This document shows, piece by piece, positions 18,748 to 26,574 of a DNA stretch of 64,000 nt. Both the position numbers and the translations under genes were made by a program. Origin of the DNA: Lachnospiraceae bacterium (lineage in GTDB: Bacteria > Bacillota_A > Clostridia > Lachnospirales > Lachnospiraceae); the NCBI GenBank assembly GCA_021770615.1, contig JAETQR010000013.1, positions 1 through 64,000 of the forward strand, given 5' to 3'. How positions within the stretch are numbered: position 1 is the stretch's first letter; each line of letters begins with the position of its first letter. The notes under the pieces are model-generated. The model was not told where the DNA came from and did no database searches. It worked only from the letters and a program-made list of their open reading frames with translations.

Positions 18748-19824
18748 TTATTCAATTACAATGGCTTTTTCATATTCTTCAACATATTTATCTATACTTT
18801 CAGAATCCACAATACAACCAGAATCCCACAAGAGTGTCTCAAGCAAATAAATCAATGTTTTATTTTCACTAGAATCAACCTTTTTAGTATTAGGAACTAT
18901 GTAAGTGCCTGGGTTCTCAGGATCTTTCCAATGCCAAAAAAGTTCTTTTATTCCACCATTTACTTTAATTCGTCCCAAAACACATATTCCATTTTCTACA
19001 CTATCCTTCGGTAAAAAATGAATATCAATATTATCCGTAAATATTTTTTTTAAACGCCCCAATCTTCGCTTGTACAAAATATCATTGCTTAAATTGGGTT
19101 GCTTACAAATAATATGAAGTGTAATTCCACGTCTTCGTAGTTCAAATAATTGCTCAAATTGTTCAGATTGTTCAATGCATTTAGTTTTTTTATTTAATGG
19201 ACATCTTTTGTTCTTACAACATTTATGCGTTGTAGAATTATCTACAAGATACCCCCTACACTTTCTTTGCATCCTTGTCTTAATATCCTTAATATCTGGA
19301 ATATCCCCCAAAAAAGAAAGATCCCCGGCAATAAGCAAAAGTGTACTATGTCCATCAATACGATTTGAACTTGAAAAATCAATATATTCTTTATCAATTT
19401 CACTCGCACTTAAACGCCGATTTCCATCCGTATCATCTTTGATAGGCTTAACGCCGACTGCACGGTAAGATATTGCCATAAATAATATCGTTAATGCTCC
19501 AATTAGGCCTGGCCACACAAAAATCCATATCTGTTCTTCTCTTACCTGATTTGCAACATTGGTCATTGCCTGTCCAAAATCACCTACAGTCCCCTCGTAT
19601 TCGGCAAATTCTGAAACAATTTCTAAAAAGATCATAAGCAAATTAATGATAATTACTGAATAATGTATCTTTGTTTTTTTAATAACCTTTGAATAAAGAA
19701 TATCACTTAATTTACATTTTCGTTCACTGTCAATTTTATCGACTTGCATCCCCTTCGAAATAACCCATATATTTATATCAAAAATGATTAATTGAATAAA
19801 AATCCTAATGATTTGAAATTTCAT
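18748..19824 (-). CDS. Multi-pass membrane protein with PLD-like cytosolic domain (unrecognised)
   Basis: A 358-residue protein starting at ATG 19824, inside the end of the radical SAM gene; GGGAGG about 10 nt upstream fixes the start. Three hydrophobic segments lie at about 4-22, 50-70 and 98-118. The remaining 230 residues are cytosolic, with alternating strands and helices: LLLIAGDLSFLGD, RRRGITLHIICKQP and a final LLETLLWDSG. This rhythm resembles the phospholipase-D superfamily, but no H-x-K-x4-D motif is present. A cysteine cluster (CCKNKRC...C, near 215-230) could bind metal. The 20-bp overlap with the radical SAM gene implies translational coupling. Function unknown; it may be a membrane effector or sensor for the cassette. 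Confidence 0.7.
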   Translation of the reverse strand: MKFQIIRIFIQLIIFDINIWVISKGMQVDKIDSERKCKLSDILYSKVIKKTKIHYSVIIINLLMIFLEIVSEFAEYEGTVGDFGQAMTNVANQVREEQIWIFVWPGLIGALTILFMAISYRAVGVKPIKDDTDGNRRLSASEIDKEYIDFSSSNRIDGHSTLLLIAGDLSFLGDIPDIKDIKTRMQRKCRGYLVDNSTTHKCCKNKRCPLNKKTKCIEQSEQFEQLFELRRRGITLHIICKQPNLSNDILYKRRLGRLKKIFTDNIDIHFLPKDSVENGICVLGRIKVNGGIKELFWHWKDPENPGTYIVPNTKKVDSSENKTLIYLLETLLWDSGCIVDSESIDKYVEEYEKAIVIE

Positions 19825-20884
19825 ACGGCATATCCCTCCCCAGTGCATGCCAAACCGCTTCATTTTGATTCGGCTTATAAGACATACAAAGTGCTTGCAA
19901 TCCATCTGGTGAAATCTGATTAGAACACACCGAATCACAATTTTTCAATTTTTCAATTTCGTTATAAGTTGTTTCATATTCAATATGATCCCTATTATAC
20001 TGTGCAATACAATATGGTGTCCCTATATTAAATGCGCAAATCTTTAATTGTCCATTTGGCATAATTAGAACTCTCTCTCCTATCCTTAACGGACAGTAGT
20101 CATATTCTTCTGTAAATAAATGACGTTCTATATAACGCATAGGGAGTCTGACTTCCACAGAATGTTTCATATTCTTAAGGCGATCTGTCATTTCCCGATA
20201 AACCGCCAACCAAATCTGTGGTTCAACTTCTGTATTATCAATCCAATTATCACGTGCAGCACCAACCTTCAAAATCGGATGAAAATTCAAAGCATGAACA
20301 CCTAATAAATCACAAAATCTAATCATATTTTCAATTTGCTGAACTCCTTTTTGAACACTATCACAAACCCCTCTATGTACACAAGTTGTTATTTGTACTC
20401 TATACTTCAACTGCACAGCTTGGCGAATTCGTGCAACACAATTATTAAATGCCCCTTTCCTTCCTCGTATTGCATCATGTATATCTGCAGTACTTCCATC
20501 CAAACTGAATGTCAATTCGTCTAATTTTCGGATATTATTATCAAATAGAAATTCCTCACCAAATTGTCCGTTTGTATCTGCTCTTACAAACGTATATCCA
20601 AGCTGCTTTCCTTTAGCAATAATATCCGAAAATTGCTTTTTAACATTATGATCTTGATATAATGTAGGCTCACCTCCCAAAAACGATAACTTGAATGCCC
20701 CATATTTTTTAAAAGTTTCAAGTAACCCGGATAAAACATCATAAGATATGTCATCATGATCTGGTGTAAGTAATGGCTTATAAAGACATTGCCTACATCG
20801 CAGTTGACACCGGCTCGTTAAATATACAAAAACTTGTTTTATCCTATTATCAAAATAAGAAGAAACTCTTTCATCAATTTTCAT
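19805..20884 (-). CDS. Radical SAM enzyme with SPASM/twitch-like C-terminus
   Basis: A 359-residue radical S-adenosylmethionine protein. The [4Fe-4S] motif C-x3-C-x2-C is Cys26, Cys30 and Cys33 (SRCQLRCRQC). LSFLGGEPTLY near 66-76 is the GGEP motif that contacts SAM, and FSLDGSTADIHDAIRG near 145-160 is typical of the SPASM-associated subgroup. The C-terminal third has about five further cysteines spread through the region from YCPLRIGERV to LCMSYKP, consistent with an auxiliary cluster. Lipids, peptides and nucleotides are all possible substrates in this superfamily. No precursor peptide gene was found nearby. It lies 60 bp after the endonuclease IV-like gene and overlaps the membrane protein gene. 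AT-rich. Confidence 0.88.
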   Translation of the reverse strand: MKIDERVSSYFDNRIKQVFVYLTSRCQLRCRQCLYKPLLTPDHDDISYDVLSGLLETFKKYGAFKLSFLGGEPTLYQDHNVKKQFSDIIAKGKQLGYTFVRADTNGQFGEEFLFDNNIRKLDELTFSLDGSTADIHDAIRGRKGAFNNCVARIRQAVQLKYRVQITTCVHRGVCDSVQKGVQQIENMIRFCDLLGVHALNFHPILKVGAARDNWIDNTEVEPQIWLAVYREMTDRLKNMKHSVEVRLPMRYIERHLFTEEYDYCPLRIGERVLIMPNGQLKICAFNIGTPYCIAQYNRDHIEYETTYNEIEKLKNCDSVCSNQISPDGLQALCMSYKPNQNEAVWHALGRDMPYEISNH

Positions 20885-20944
20885 ATTTCTAATTCTCCCT
20901 CCATTTTACCTATATACTACATGCTAATTAAATCACATGCGTAT

Positions 20945-21796
20945 CTACTTCTCTCCTTTTCCCTTTGCTATCTGTTGCAAATAATGCACTTGTTTTGCAC
21001 CAGTTATATCTTTTGCTGGTGGCTCAATCACCATAGGTATCTTTTCAAAACGCTCATCCTTAACAAGTGCCTCAAAGGACTCCAAAGAAATATTTCCATC
21101 AAAAATACTAGAATGACGATCTATTTTCTTCCCTTGTTCTATCTTAGTATTATTTAGATGGAACGCACCAATTCTTTTAATCCCAATCAATTGATCAAAT
21201 TTATTCAAGGTATCATATAAAAGTTCACGATTTTCAAGTTGATAACCAGCCGCATATAAATGGCATGTATCCAAACAAACAGATAAATGCGAATTATCCC
21301 TTACCCCTTGTATAACACTTGCCAATTCTTCAAAACTGCTACCAAGTTGTGTGCCCTGTCCACTCATGGTCTCTAGTGCCAATACAATATTATATTTTTC
21401 ACACATATCTGAAACATCATTAATGGCCTTGATAATGCAGCTAAGTCCTCGGTCTATATCTCCATCTAATGTGCTTCCTGGATGAAGGACCAAAGTATCT
21501 ACCCCATATATATGTGCCCGAAAAATTTCTTGCGAAAGACGCCTTAATGACTTTTCTCTGACCTCATCATTTCCGGAAGCAAGATTCACTATAAGTGGGA
21601 CATGTCCAAGTAACTGAACTTGATATCTTTGTGCATATCCTTTTACATCATATGGACAAATAGCTCCAATTTTCCATGTTCTAGAACTAGTTACATATAT
21701 TTGTGTACATTGATATCCTAACTCTGCAGCACGCTCAATACCTTTTATAGGGCCACCGATAGTAGACACCGTACATCCTATCAATATTATCACCAT
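20945..21796 (-). CDS. Endonuclease IV-like (Nfo/AP endonuclease 2 family) TIM-barrel protein
   Basis: With ATG 21796 as start the protein is 283 residues, the normal endonuclease IV length. All nine zinc ligands of the Escherichia coli enzyme have counterparts at the expected spacing: His65, His105, Glu142, Asp176, His179, His213, Asp226, His228 and Glu258. The early G-A-H-V-S motif reads GCTVS, losing one conserved histidine. The family cleaves DNA at abasic or modified sites. The open frame continues about 92 codons upstream, but that part lies in intergenic repeat DNA and has no ribosome site. The start itself also lacks a good ribosome site, so nearby GTG/TTG starts are possible. First gene of the cassette. 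Confidence 0.85.
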   Translation of the reverse strand: MVIILIGCTVSTIGGPIKGIERAAELGYQCTQIYVTSSRTWKIGAICPYDVKGYAQRYQVQLLGHVPLIVNLASGNDEVREKSLRRLSQEIFRAHIYGVDTLVLHPGSTLDGDIDRGLSCIIKAINDVSDMCEKYNIVLALETMSGQGTQLGSSFEELASVIQGVRDNSHLSVCLDTCHLYAAGYQLENRELLYDTLNKFDQLIGIKRIGAFHLNNTKIEQGKKIDRHSSIFDGNISLESFEALVKDERFEKIPMVIEPPAKDITGAKQVHYLQQIAKGKGEK

Positions 21797-21914
21797 CCAA
21801 ACTTTATGACTTTTTATATATACTAATACAAAAAAACAGAAAATACATTTTTCCACATTAATTTCAAATTTAGCTTTATCTGGATTTTTAAATCCACTCG
21901 CTTTTCCTGTCTTT

Positions 21915-21968
21915 ATTTTACACCATCTTCCCCATATTTCTACAAAAATCGTTCGACACGTTTCGACA
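21915..21968 (-). promoter_or_regulatory. Tandem Spo0A-box-like sites plus -10-like element, copy 2
   Basis: Minus-strand TGTCGAA at 21962-21968 and 21952-21958, 10 bp apart, followed by TTGTAG and TAAAAT (21915-21920). The layout matches 10944-10996. It lies about 120-170 bp before the endonuclease IV-like gene and could drive the four-gene cassette. Confidence 0.5.
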
Positions 21969-22092
21969 AAACGCCTATTTTTCGCCTGTTTCCGCCCTTC
22001 TCCCATCAAAAAAATATAACAAAAAAACAGACCACATCTTGACAAACAATCGAATCCTATCGTTTCTGCCAAAACATACCCTGCTTTATTTT
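21942..22092 (-). repeat. Dispersed intergenic repeat, copy 2
   Basis: Fills most of the 345-bp gap between the Fic gene (22142) and the cassette. The hairpin part (22021-22092) has the GGCAGAAACG...TTTGTCAAGATGT theme of the other copies; the double TGTCGAA block lies beyond it. Long A-runs flank the hairpin. No other gene is seen between 21797 and 22141. Confidence 0.7.
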
Positions 22093-22141
22093 CCCATAAT
22101 CTACTTTTGATATTTTATTCCTGCACTACCTTCCCACAAAT

Positions 22142-22948
22142 CTACCCTCTCATCACCACAACCATATCCTCATTACTCAATTCATATTTCCCCTCAAACA
22201 ACAGATTCCAATAAAATCTCTCCAAAAACGAAAAATCTGCATCAATTCCTTTTACATAATCAGCATAATTCGAGCGAACCAGTGCATTCCTGTAATACCG
22301 GGAACATTCCTTGAACATGTCATTGTTTACATCAAATCCTATATTATTCAGATACAACTCCATAAACACCGCCGTCGTTCTTGTATTTCCCTCCGCAAAT
22401 GGATGTAACTGCCATATTGACGAAGAAAACTCACATAATCTTTTGACGATCTGCTCCCTACCCATTTTGGAATACTTCCGCTGTTTTTCCATATTAAAAT
22501 CGTATTCCAAAATATCCTGAATTTCAAAATAATTTGCATACTTAACCGTGTCGCCATACAAGACCGGTTCATCTTTTGTTATATTGTACTGCCTGAATTG
22601 TCCGGCAAAATCATAGATTCCATCAAACAGATACCTGTGAATCGATTTTAACGTAATTGGAACGAGAGATACCGTTCCAACTGACAGCAATTCAACGATT
22701 CGTGCCGAAACGATATCACATTCCATTGTTTCCGTTCGTTCCTGGTCCGAAGCGTCCTTATAATATTCGTTAAGTTTTTCCTTAACCGTTTGTATCGGTA
22801 TTTCTCCATTAATATTCTGATCAGAAAGTTCATACAGATATTGGGATGGTTTCAGCCCATCGACATCCTGTAATCCGATGGCAGCATCCCAATATTCCCT
22901 TTGCTTTTCAGAATTATACGTATATCCTTTTATCTTGTACCCCGCCAT
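22142..22948 (-). CDS. Fic family protein with variant motif HPFAEGNTRTT
   Basis: A 268-residue Fic-domain protein. The Fic core HPFAEGNTRTTAVF (about residues 182-195) keeps the catalytic histidine and the acidic residue but has Thr for the second Gly of GNGR and no final Arg, so nucleotide use may differ from canonical AMPylators. The N-terminal 70 residues are helical (YLYELSDQNINGEI...) and resemble the antitoxin-like helix fused to some Fic proteins, but a clear S/T-x3-E-G/N inhibitory motif is not present. Start ATG 22948 with GGAG. It stands alone between the dispersed repeat and a second Fic gene, with 170 bp separating the two. Likely target: a nucleotide-binding or translation protein, by family knowledge. 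Confidence 0.85.
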   Translation of the reverse strand: MAGYKIKGYTYNSEKQREYWDAAIGLQDVDGLKPSQYLYELSDQNINGEIPIQTVKEKLNEYYKDASDQERTETMECDIVSARIVELLSVGTVSLVPITLKSIHRYLFDGIYDFAGQFRQYNITKDEPVLYGDTVKYANYFEIQDILEYDFNMEKQRKYSKMGREQIVKRLCEFSSSIWQLHPFAEGNTRTTAVFMELYLNNIGFDVNNDMFKECSRYYRNALVRSNYADYVKGIDADFSFLERFYWNLLFEGKYELSNEDMVVVMRG

Positions 22949-23083
22949 ATTTTCTCCACACTCTCTTGATAACTCCGGGATCCTTTAAATCTGGTAAATC
23001 CGTAGTCCGATTCTTCCAACTTCGATTATAATTCAACCTGAACAATTCTGCCTTTTTTATTCACATATGCCCATTCCTTGAAT

Positions 23084-23119
23084 TTATTACGACACTCATT
23101 GCGACATTTATTACGACAT
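23084..23119. repeat. Three 12-bp tandem repeats after the Fic gene
   Basis: Units TTATTACGACAC, TCATTGCGACAT and TTATTACGACAT lie directly against the Fic stop codon. They are in frame with the Fic gene on the minus strand, where they would encode C-R-N-K/E units. Confidence 0.75.
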
Positions 23120-24090
23120 CAATGCACGATCCATTTTCCATTGCGATTTGCACCTACCCGTTCAAGCACTCCGGAATCCTTTAAATTTCTAAGGATTCTC
23201 TGAACCTGTCTCTCTGAAATTCCGAGTTCCCGGGAAAGACTCTTAGCAGAATGCCTTTCGTTCTGTCGTAATAATATAAGTAATTTATCCTCTACGCCTA
23301 TATTATTTTGTTCCCCCTGATGCTGTGCTAATTCAAGCAGCAGATCACGGACAATCTCAAGCATAAATTTCACAAAAACCGTTGACTCTCCGGCAGTATT
23401 CGCAGCATTCAAAATAAGATAATACTCTTCCTGCCTCTCATGGATCAGCGTCTCTATGGGAATCCACAGAAAAAACTCCTTCCACTTAGCCAAAATCAAC
23501 GTATGCCACAATCGGCCCATTCTTCCATTCCCATCAGCAAATGGATGTATAAATTCAAATTCATAATGAAAAATACATGATTTGATCAGAGGATGAAGTT
23601 TCGATTCTTTTAACCATTCAAATAACTCCTGCATCAAATCTGGTACATACTGTGGTGGTGTACCAGCATGGATCAATTCTGTTCCTGCATATACCCCGAC
23701 ACCCTTATCCCGAAAAATCCCTGACCCCCGCACAAGATCTGCCATCATTACCTTATGTGCCTTCAACAAATCCTTTATTGAATACGGATTCAAACCCGTA
23801 AGCAGTTCATATGCCTCATAAGCATTTTTTACTTCTCTGATATCCTGTGGTGGGCCAAGAACTCTTTTCCCCTCAATAATGTCACTAACCTGTTCTACTG
23901 TCAGTGAATTCTGTTCAATCGCCAAAGATGAATGGATTGAACGAATCCGATTCTCCCTTCGGAGCGTTAGATTTTTCGATAACCCATCGGACAAAGAAAT
24001 CCGCCCTGTAAGTTCTGCAATTTCGATTACTAGATTGGTAATCTCATCTGTCATAGTAAAAGGTGGTTCGTAACAATCAGACAAATTCAT
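23119..24090 (-). CDS. Fic family protein with C-terminal winged-helix domain
   Basis: A 323-residue class II-like Fic protein. An N-terminal helical region carries SSLAIEQNSLT near residues 53-63, close to the S/T-x3-E-G/N inhibitory motif but with Gln at the last position. The canonical core HPFADGNGRMGR lies near 183-194. The last 60 residues form a winged helix (SLSRELGISERQVQRILRNL) for DNA binding. The ATG overlaps the stop codon of the upstream 561-residue gene (ATGA, 24087-24090), so the two are probably translated together. The frame stays open for 30 codons past the TGA at 23119-23121; see findings. Probable role: self-regulated AMP transfer onto a partner. Confidence 0.9.
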   Translation of the reverse strand: MNLSDCYEPPFTMTDEITNLVIEIAELTGRISLSDGLSKNLTLRRENRIRSIHSSLAIEQNSLTVEQVSDIIEGKRVLGPPQDIREVKNAYEAYELLTGLNPYSIKDLLKAHKVMMADLVRGSGIFRDKGVGVYAGTELIHAGTPPQYVPDLMQELFEWLKESKLHPLIKSCIFHYEFEFIHPFADGNGRMGRLWHTLILAKWKEFFLWIPIETLIHERQEEYYLILNAANTAGESTVFVKFMLEIVRDLLLELAQHQGEQNNIGVEDKLLILLRQNERHSAKSLSRELGISERQVQRILRNLKDSGVLERVGANRNGKWIVH

Positions 24091-25772
24091 TCACCTCCCA
24101 CCTGCTTCTCTGCCAATTCATCAATTTCACTCCTAAATGCTCTTTTTCTGGAATGTTGCTTTTTATAATGATCAATCAGGTTCTGCATACCATTGATTTC
24201 TCCCCGTTCTTCCAAAATTGCTCCCAACACCACAATAAGTTCAGCTGCTTTATAATAGCTTTTTCGATATCCCCCGCCAACAACACTTTCTGTTCGTTTA
24301 TCTACCTCTTTGCGCAGCCACTGAACATATTTTTCTTTTTCCGCTTCCGCCATAACCACTGATTTTCTCCAGATTGTCAGATATTCATCAAATGACTCAT
24401 CCTCTATGCTTTTAAATTGGATCCTGCGTTTTATCTGCTCGATCAGATCCCTTTCCGCACAGGTCTTTTTTTCTTCATCCTTTTTCAGATAAAGCAATAA
24501 TAATTGAATGATCGTTCCTTTTATATCATGACTCCATCCCAGATATGTATTATTCTGTTGACATTTCTTAAGAATATCACGATAATCACCTAGTAAAAAG
24601 CGATACAACGTTTTTTGATCATCATAAATTGACGTTTCTTTTTTCTCTACAGAATCCGTACTTCCAGGAAACGAAATCCGTCTTAAATCCCGCACCCTCT
24701 TCAACGCTTCTTCGATTACAATATGATCTCCCAACTTGTATAATCTCAACAAGTGCCAGCTGTTAGGATTTGAATAAAACGCCACCTGATAGAAATAACC
24801 TATCTGCTTTTCATCCCCTGCCTTTTTGGCTGATTGAATAGCAATATCGGAAATGTCAGCCCTTATTACTTTATTATCATCTATTTGTTTTACTGCTCCC
24901 TCTGCGATTGCAACACACGCTGCATAATTCTGACACTGAAGCTTCCTTTCACAACATGCCTGATATAAATACGGATGAATCTCAACATTTTCTTCTGCTG
25001 TTTTTAACAGTTGCTCATCTCCACCAAGATAGATACATGCGTCGACAAGCAGCTCTGACGCACGGTCACCGGGTGTATCCATCAGGAAATTACGCCATTT
25101 TTTCATAAAACCGGTTTCATCCTCTATTTTTTCCGGCCCATATGCAAATACATCTGTTAAAACAACTGTGCTACACTGTTTCCACATCAAATATCCATAT
25201 AGTTTCTCAATTCGATCCTGCCCGGTATGTATCTGATAACAGGCATACAAAAGGGAAAGTGACATTTTCGTAAAGTCGATCACGATCAGGCCTTCTTCTG
25301 CTAACCCTTCTATTGTCAAGTCTTCCTCATAACAAAACCAGTCATCTTCTTCACGATCTGTATGAAATCCCAACCTCCATATCCGGTCTAACAGTTGGAA
25401 CGTAGTGTCATATTCTTTTTGCATAAGCAGCTGATAACATGTATTGATCGCCTTTACCAGATATGGAATGATACCAAATACATCATGATATTCTATCCTC
25501 CAGTCAGGCTCCCAATCCTCCTCTTCATAACACTCGTATTCTTCTGTTTCAAAATAAATTTTTCCCTCATCAATCTGCTGGCACCATGCAAATATCTCAT
25601 CCGGTGTCAATTCGGTATATGTCTTTTTCTGTCCCGACAAGAGCTCCAGGAATTCTTCCCGCCGGCCCTCCTCAATAATTCTTGCCTGCGCATAAATCCA
25701 GTCTGTTTTCTGTGCCTCTGTCATTTGACTTAATTGTTTTTCCACCGCTGTAATATATGTTCTAAAATCCAT
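24087..25772 (-). CDS. Large helical protein of unknown function coupled to Fic
   Basis: A 561-residue protein that I do not recognise. No signal peptide or membrane helix. It is rich in Glu, Lys, Tyr and Leu, with an acidic stretch EEYECYEEEDWEPDW near residue 78 and many paired amphipathic helices such as YLYQACCERKLQCQNYAACV near 280. This pattern suggests an alpha-solenoid or TPR-like scaffold. Start ATG 25772; a clear ribosome site is not obvious. The stop overlaps the ATG of the downstream Fic gene by four bases, implying equimolar production, so it may be the Fic protein's partner, target adaptor or antitoxin. A promoter is presumably in the 150-bp gap to 25923. Confidence 0.7.
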   Translation of the reverse strand: MDFRTYITAVEKQLSQMTEAQKTDWIYAQARIIEEGRREEFLELLSGQKKTYTELTPDEIFAWCQQIDEGKIYFETEEYECYEEEDWEPDWRIEYHDVFGIIPYLVKAINTCYQLLMQKEYDTTFQLLDRIWRLGFHTDREEDDWFCYEEDLTIEGLAEEGLIVIDFTKMSLSLLYACYQIHTGQDRIEKLYGYLMWKQCSTVVLTDVFAYGPEKIEDETGFMKKWRNFLMDTPGDRASELLVDACIYLGGDEQLLKTAEENVEIHPYLYQACCERKLQCQNYAACVAIAEGAVKQIDDNKVIRADISDIAIQSAKKAGDEKQIGYFYQVAFYSNPNSWHLLRLYKLGDHIVIEEALKRVRDLRRISFPGSTDSVEKKETSIYDDQKTLYRFLLGDYRDILKKCQQNNTYLGWSHDIKGTIIQLLLLYLKKDEEKKTCAERDLIEQIKRRIQFKSIEDESFDEYLTIWRKSVVMAEAEKEKYVQWLRKEVDKRTESVVGGGYRKSYYKAAELIVVLGAILEERGEINGMQNLIDHYKKQHSRKRAFRSEIDELAEKQVGGE

Positions 25773-25922
25773 CCTGCTTCACCTGTCTTTTCATACACGT
25801 TTTCAAAACGTTCCGCTATTATTATATCTTATCTTAAGCTTGTAAGCAAGAAAAAGACCCATATTGGATATTGATTTCCATACAGGTCTCTACTCCTTAT
25901 AAATCATTGATAACACAATAGC

Positions 25923-26558
25923 TTATTTCGTACTATAATAATATTGCGCAGCCACTCCTAACAGCTGTCCATAATCCCCCTTAAACGGATTAGTATTTGA
26001 CGTAGTATATAAAGAACCTACCCCGAATTTAGAAATAGTAGCAGCGCCGCTAACATAATTTCCACTTAGGTTTGTCCTTCTTGCAAAGTGGGTAACACAA
26101 TTCTGCGATGTACCATATATAAAAATGACATCCCCACCCGCATGACTAAAATCATTTGCAGGAAAAATATAACTATATCCGTTATTTGCCAATGTCATTC
26201 CTACCACAGACAAACTTGGCTGCGATCCCCAATGTTCCGGCCAGTACCATGCGTTTGGCGAATTATTTTTAAGCGCATACGCCAGACAATTATAATCTGC
26301 ATATCCTCTTTTATAAAAAGTTGCTGCATTTGACTTTTCGCTCAAGTGCGTTCCGCACAACTTTATTCCATACTGCCTTGGTCTTCCATTGCTATCCAGA
26401 TAGCTTTGATCAAAACTGTTTGTACAACTGTGACAAAAGCATGGATAGTAATTAAATAAAACTGCTTTAGCATTTTCACTTCTAACAAATATAAAAACAA
26501 AAGAAATCATGATTGCCATGCACTTTACAAATATATTTTTTCTGGAAAATAAAGACAT
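25923..26558 (-). CDS. Exported Cys/His-containing protein, possible papain-like peptidase
   Basis: A 211-residue protein from ATG 26558, fixed by AAAGGAGG. A signal peptide (about 10-30) ends at ENAKA. The mature part begins with a cysteine-rich segment (PCFCHSC). YNCLAYALKN near 87-96 has the cysteine-plus-helix pattern seen at the active site of CHAP/NlpC-like cysteine peptidases and amidases. GGDVIFIYG and THFARR (about 138-157) supply a candidate catalytic histidine. The family is not one I can name, and enzymatic activity is inferred only from this Cys-His pattern. It lies 16 bp after the preceding anchored protein on the same strand, so the two form a small operon. Confidence 0.65.
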   Translation of the reverse strand: MSLFSRKNIFVKCMAIMISFVFIFVRSENAKAVLFNYYPCFCHSCTNSFDQSYLDSNGRPRQYGIKLCGTHLSEKSNAATFYKRGYADYNCLAYALKNNSPNAWYWPEHWGSQPSLSVVGMTLANNGYSYIFPANDFSHAGGDVIFIYGTSQNCVTHFARRTNLSGNYVSGAATISKFGVGSLYTTSNTNPFKGDYGQLLGVAAQYYYSTK

Positions 26559-26574
26559 TTTTCTTCCTCCTTTA

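Noticed and set aside
19805..20884. Radical SAM gene next to a nucleotide kinase as a prokaryotic viperin
   Set aside because: The cysteine motif context (SRCQLRCRQC), the FSLDGS block and extra C-terminal cysteines indicate a SPASM-type enzyme, not viperin.
21797..22072. A 92-codon N-terminal extension of the endonuclease IV-like protein
   Set aside because: It runs through the dispersed repeat and promoter-like DNA, and homology to endonuclease IV begins at about position 21796.
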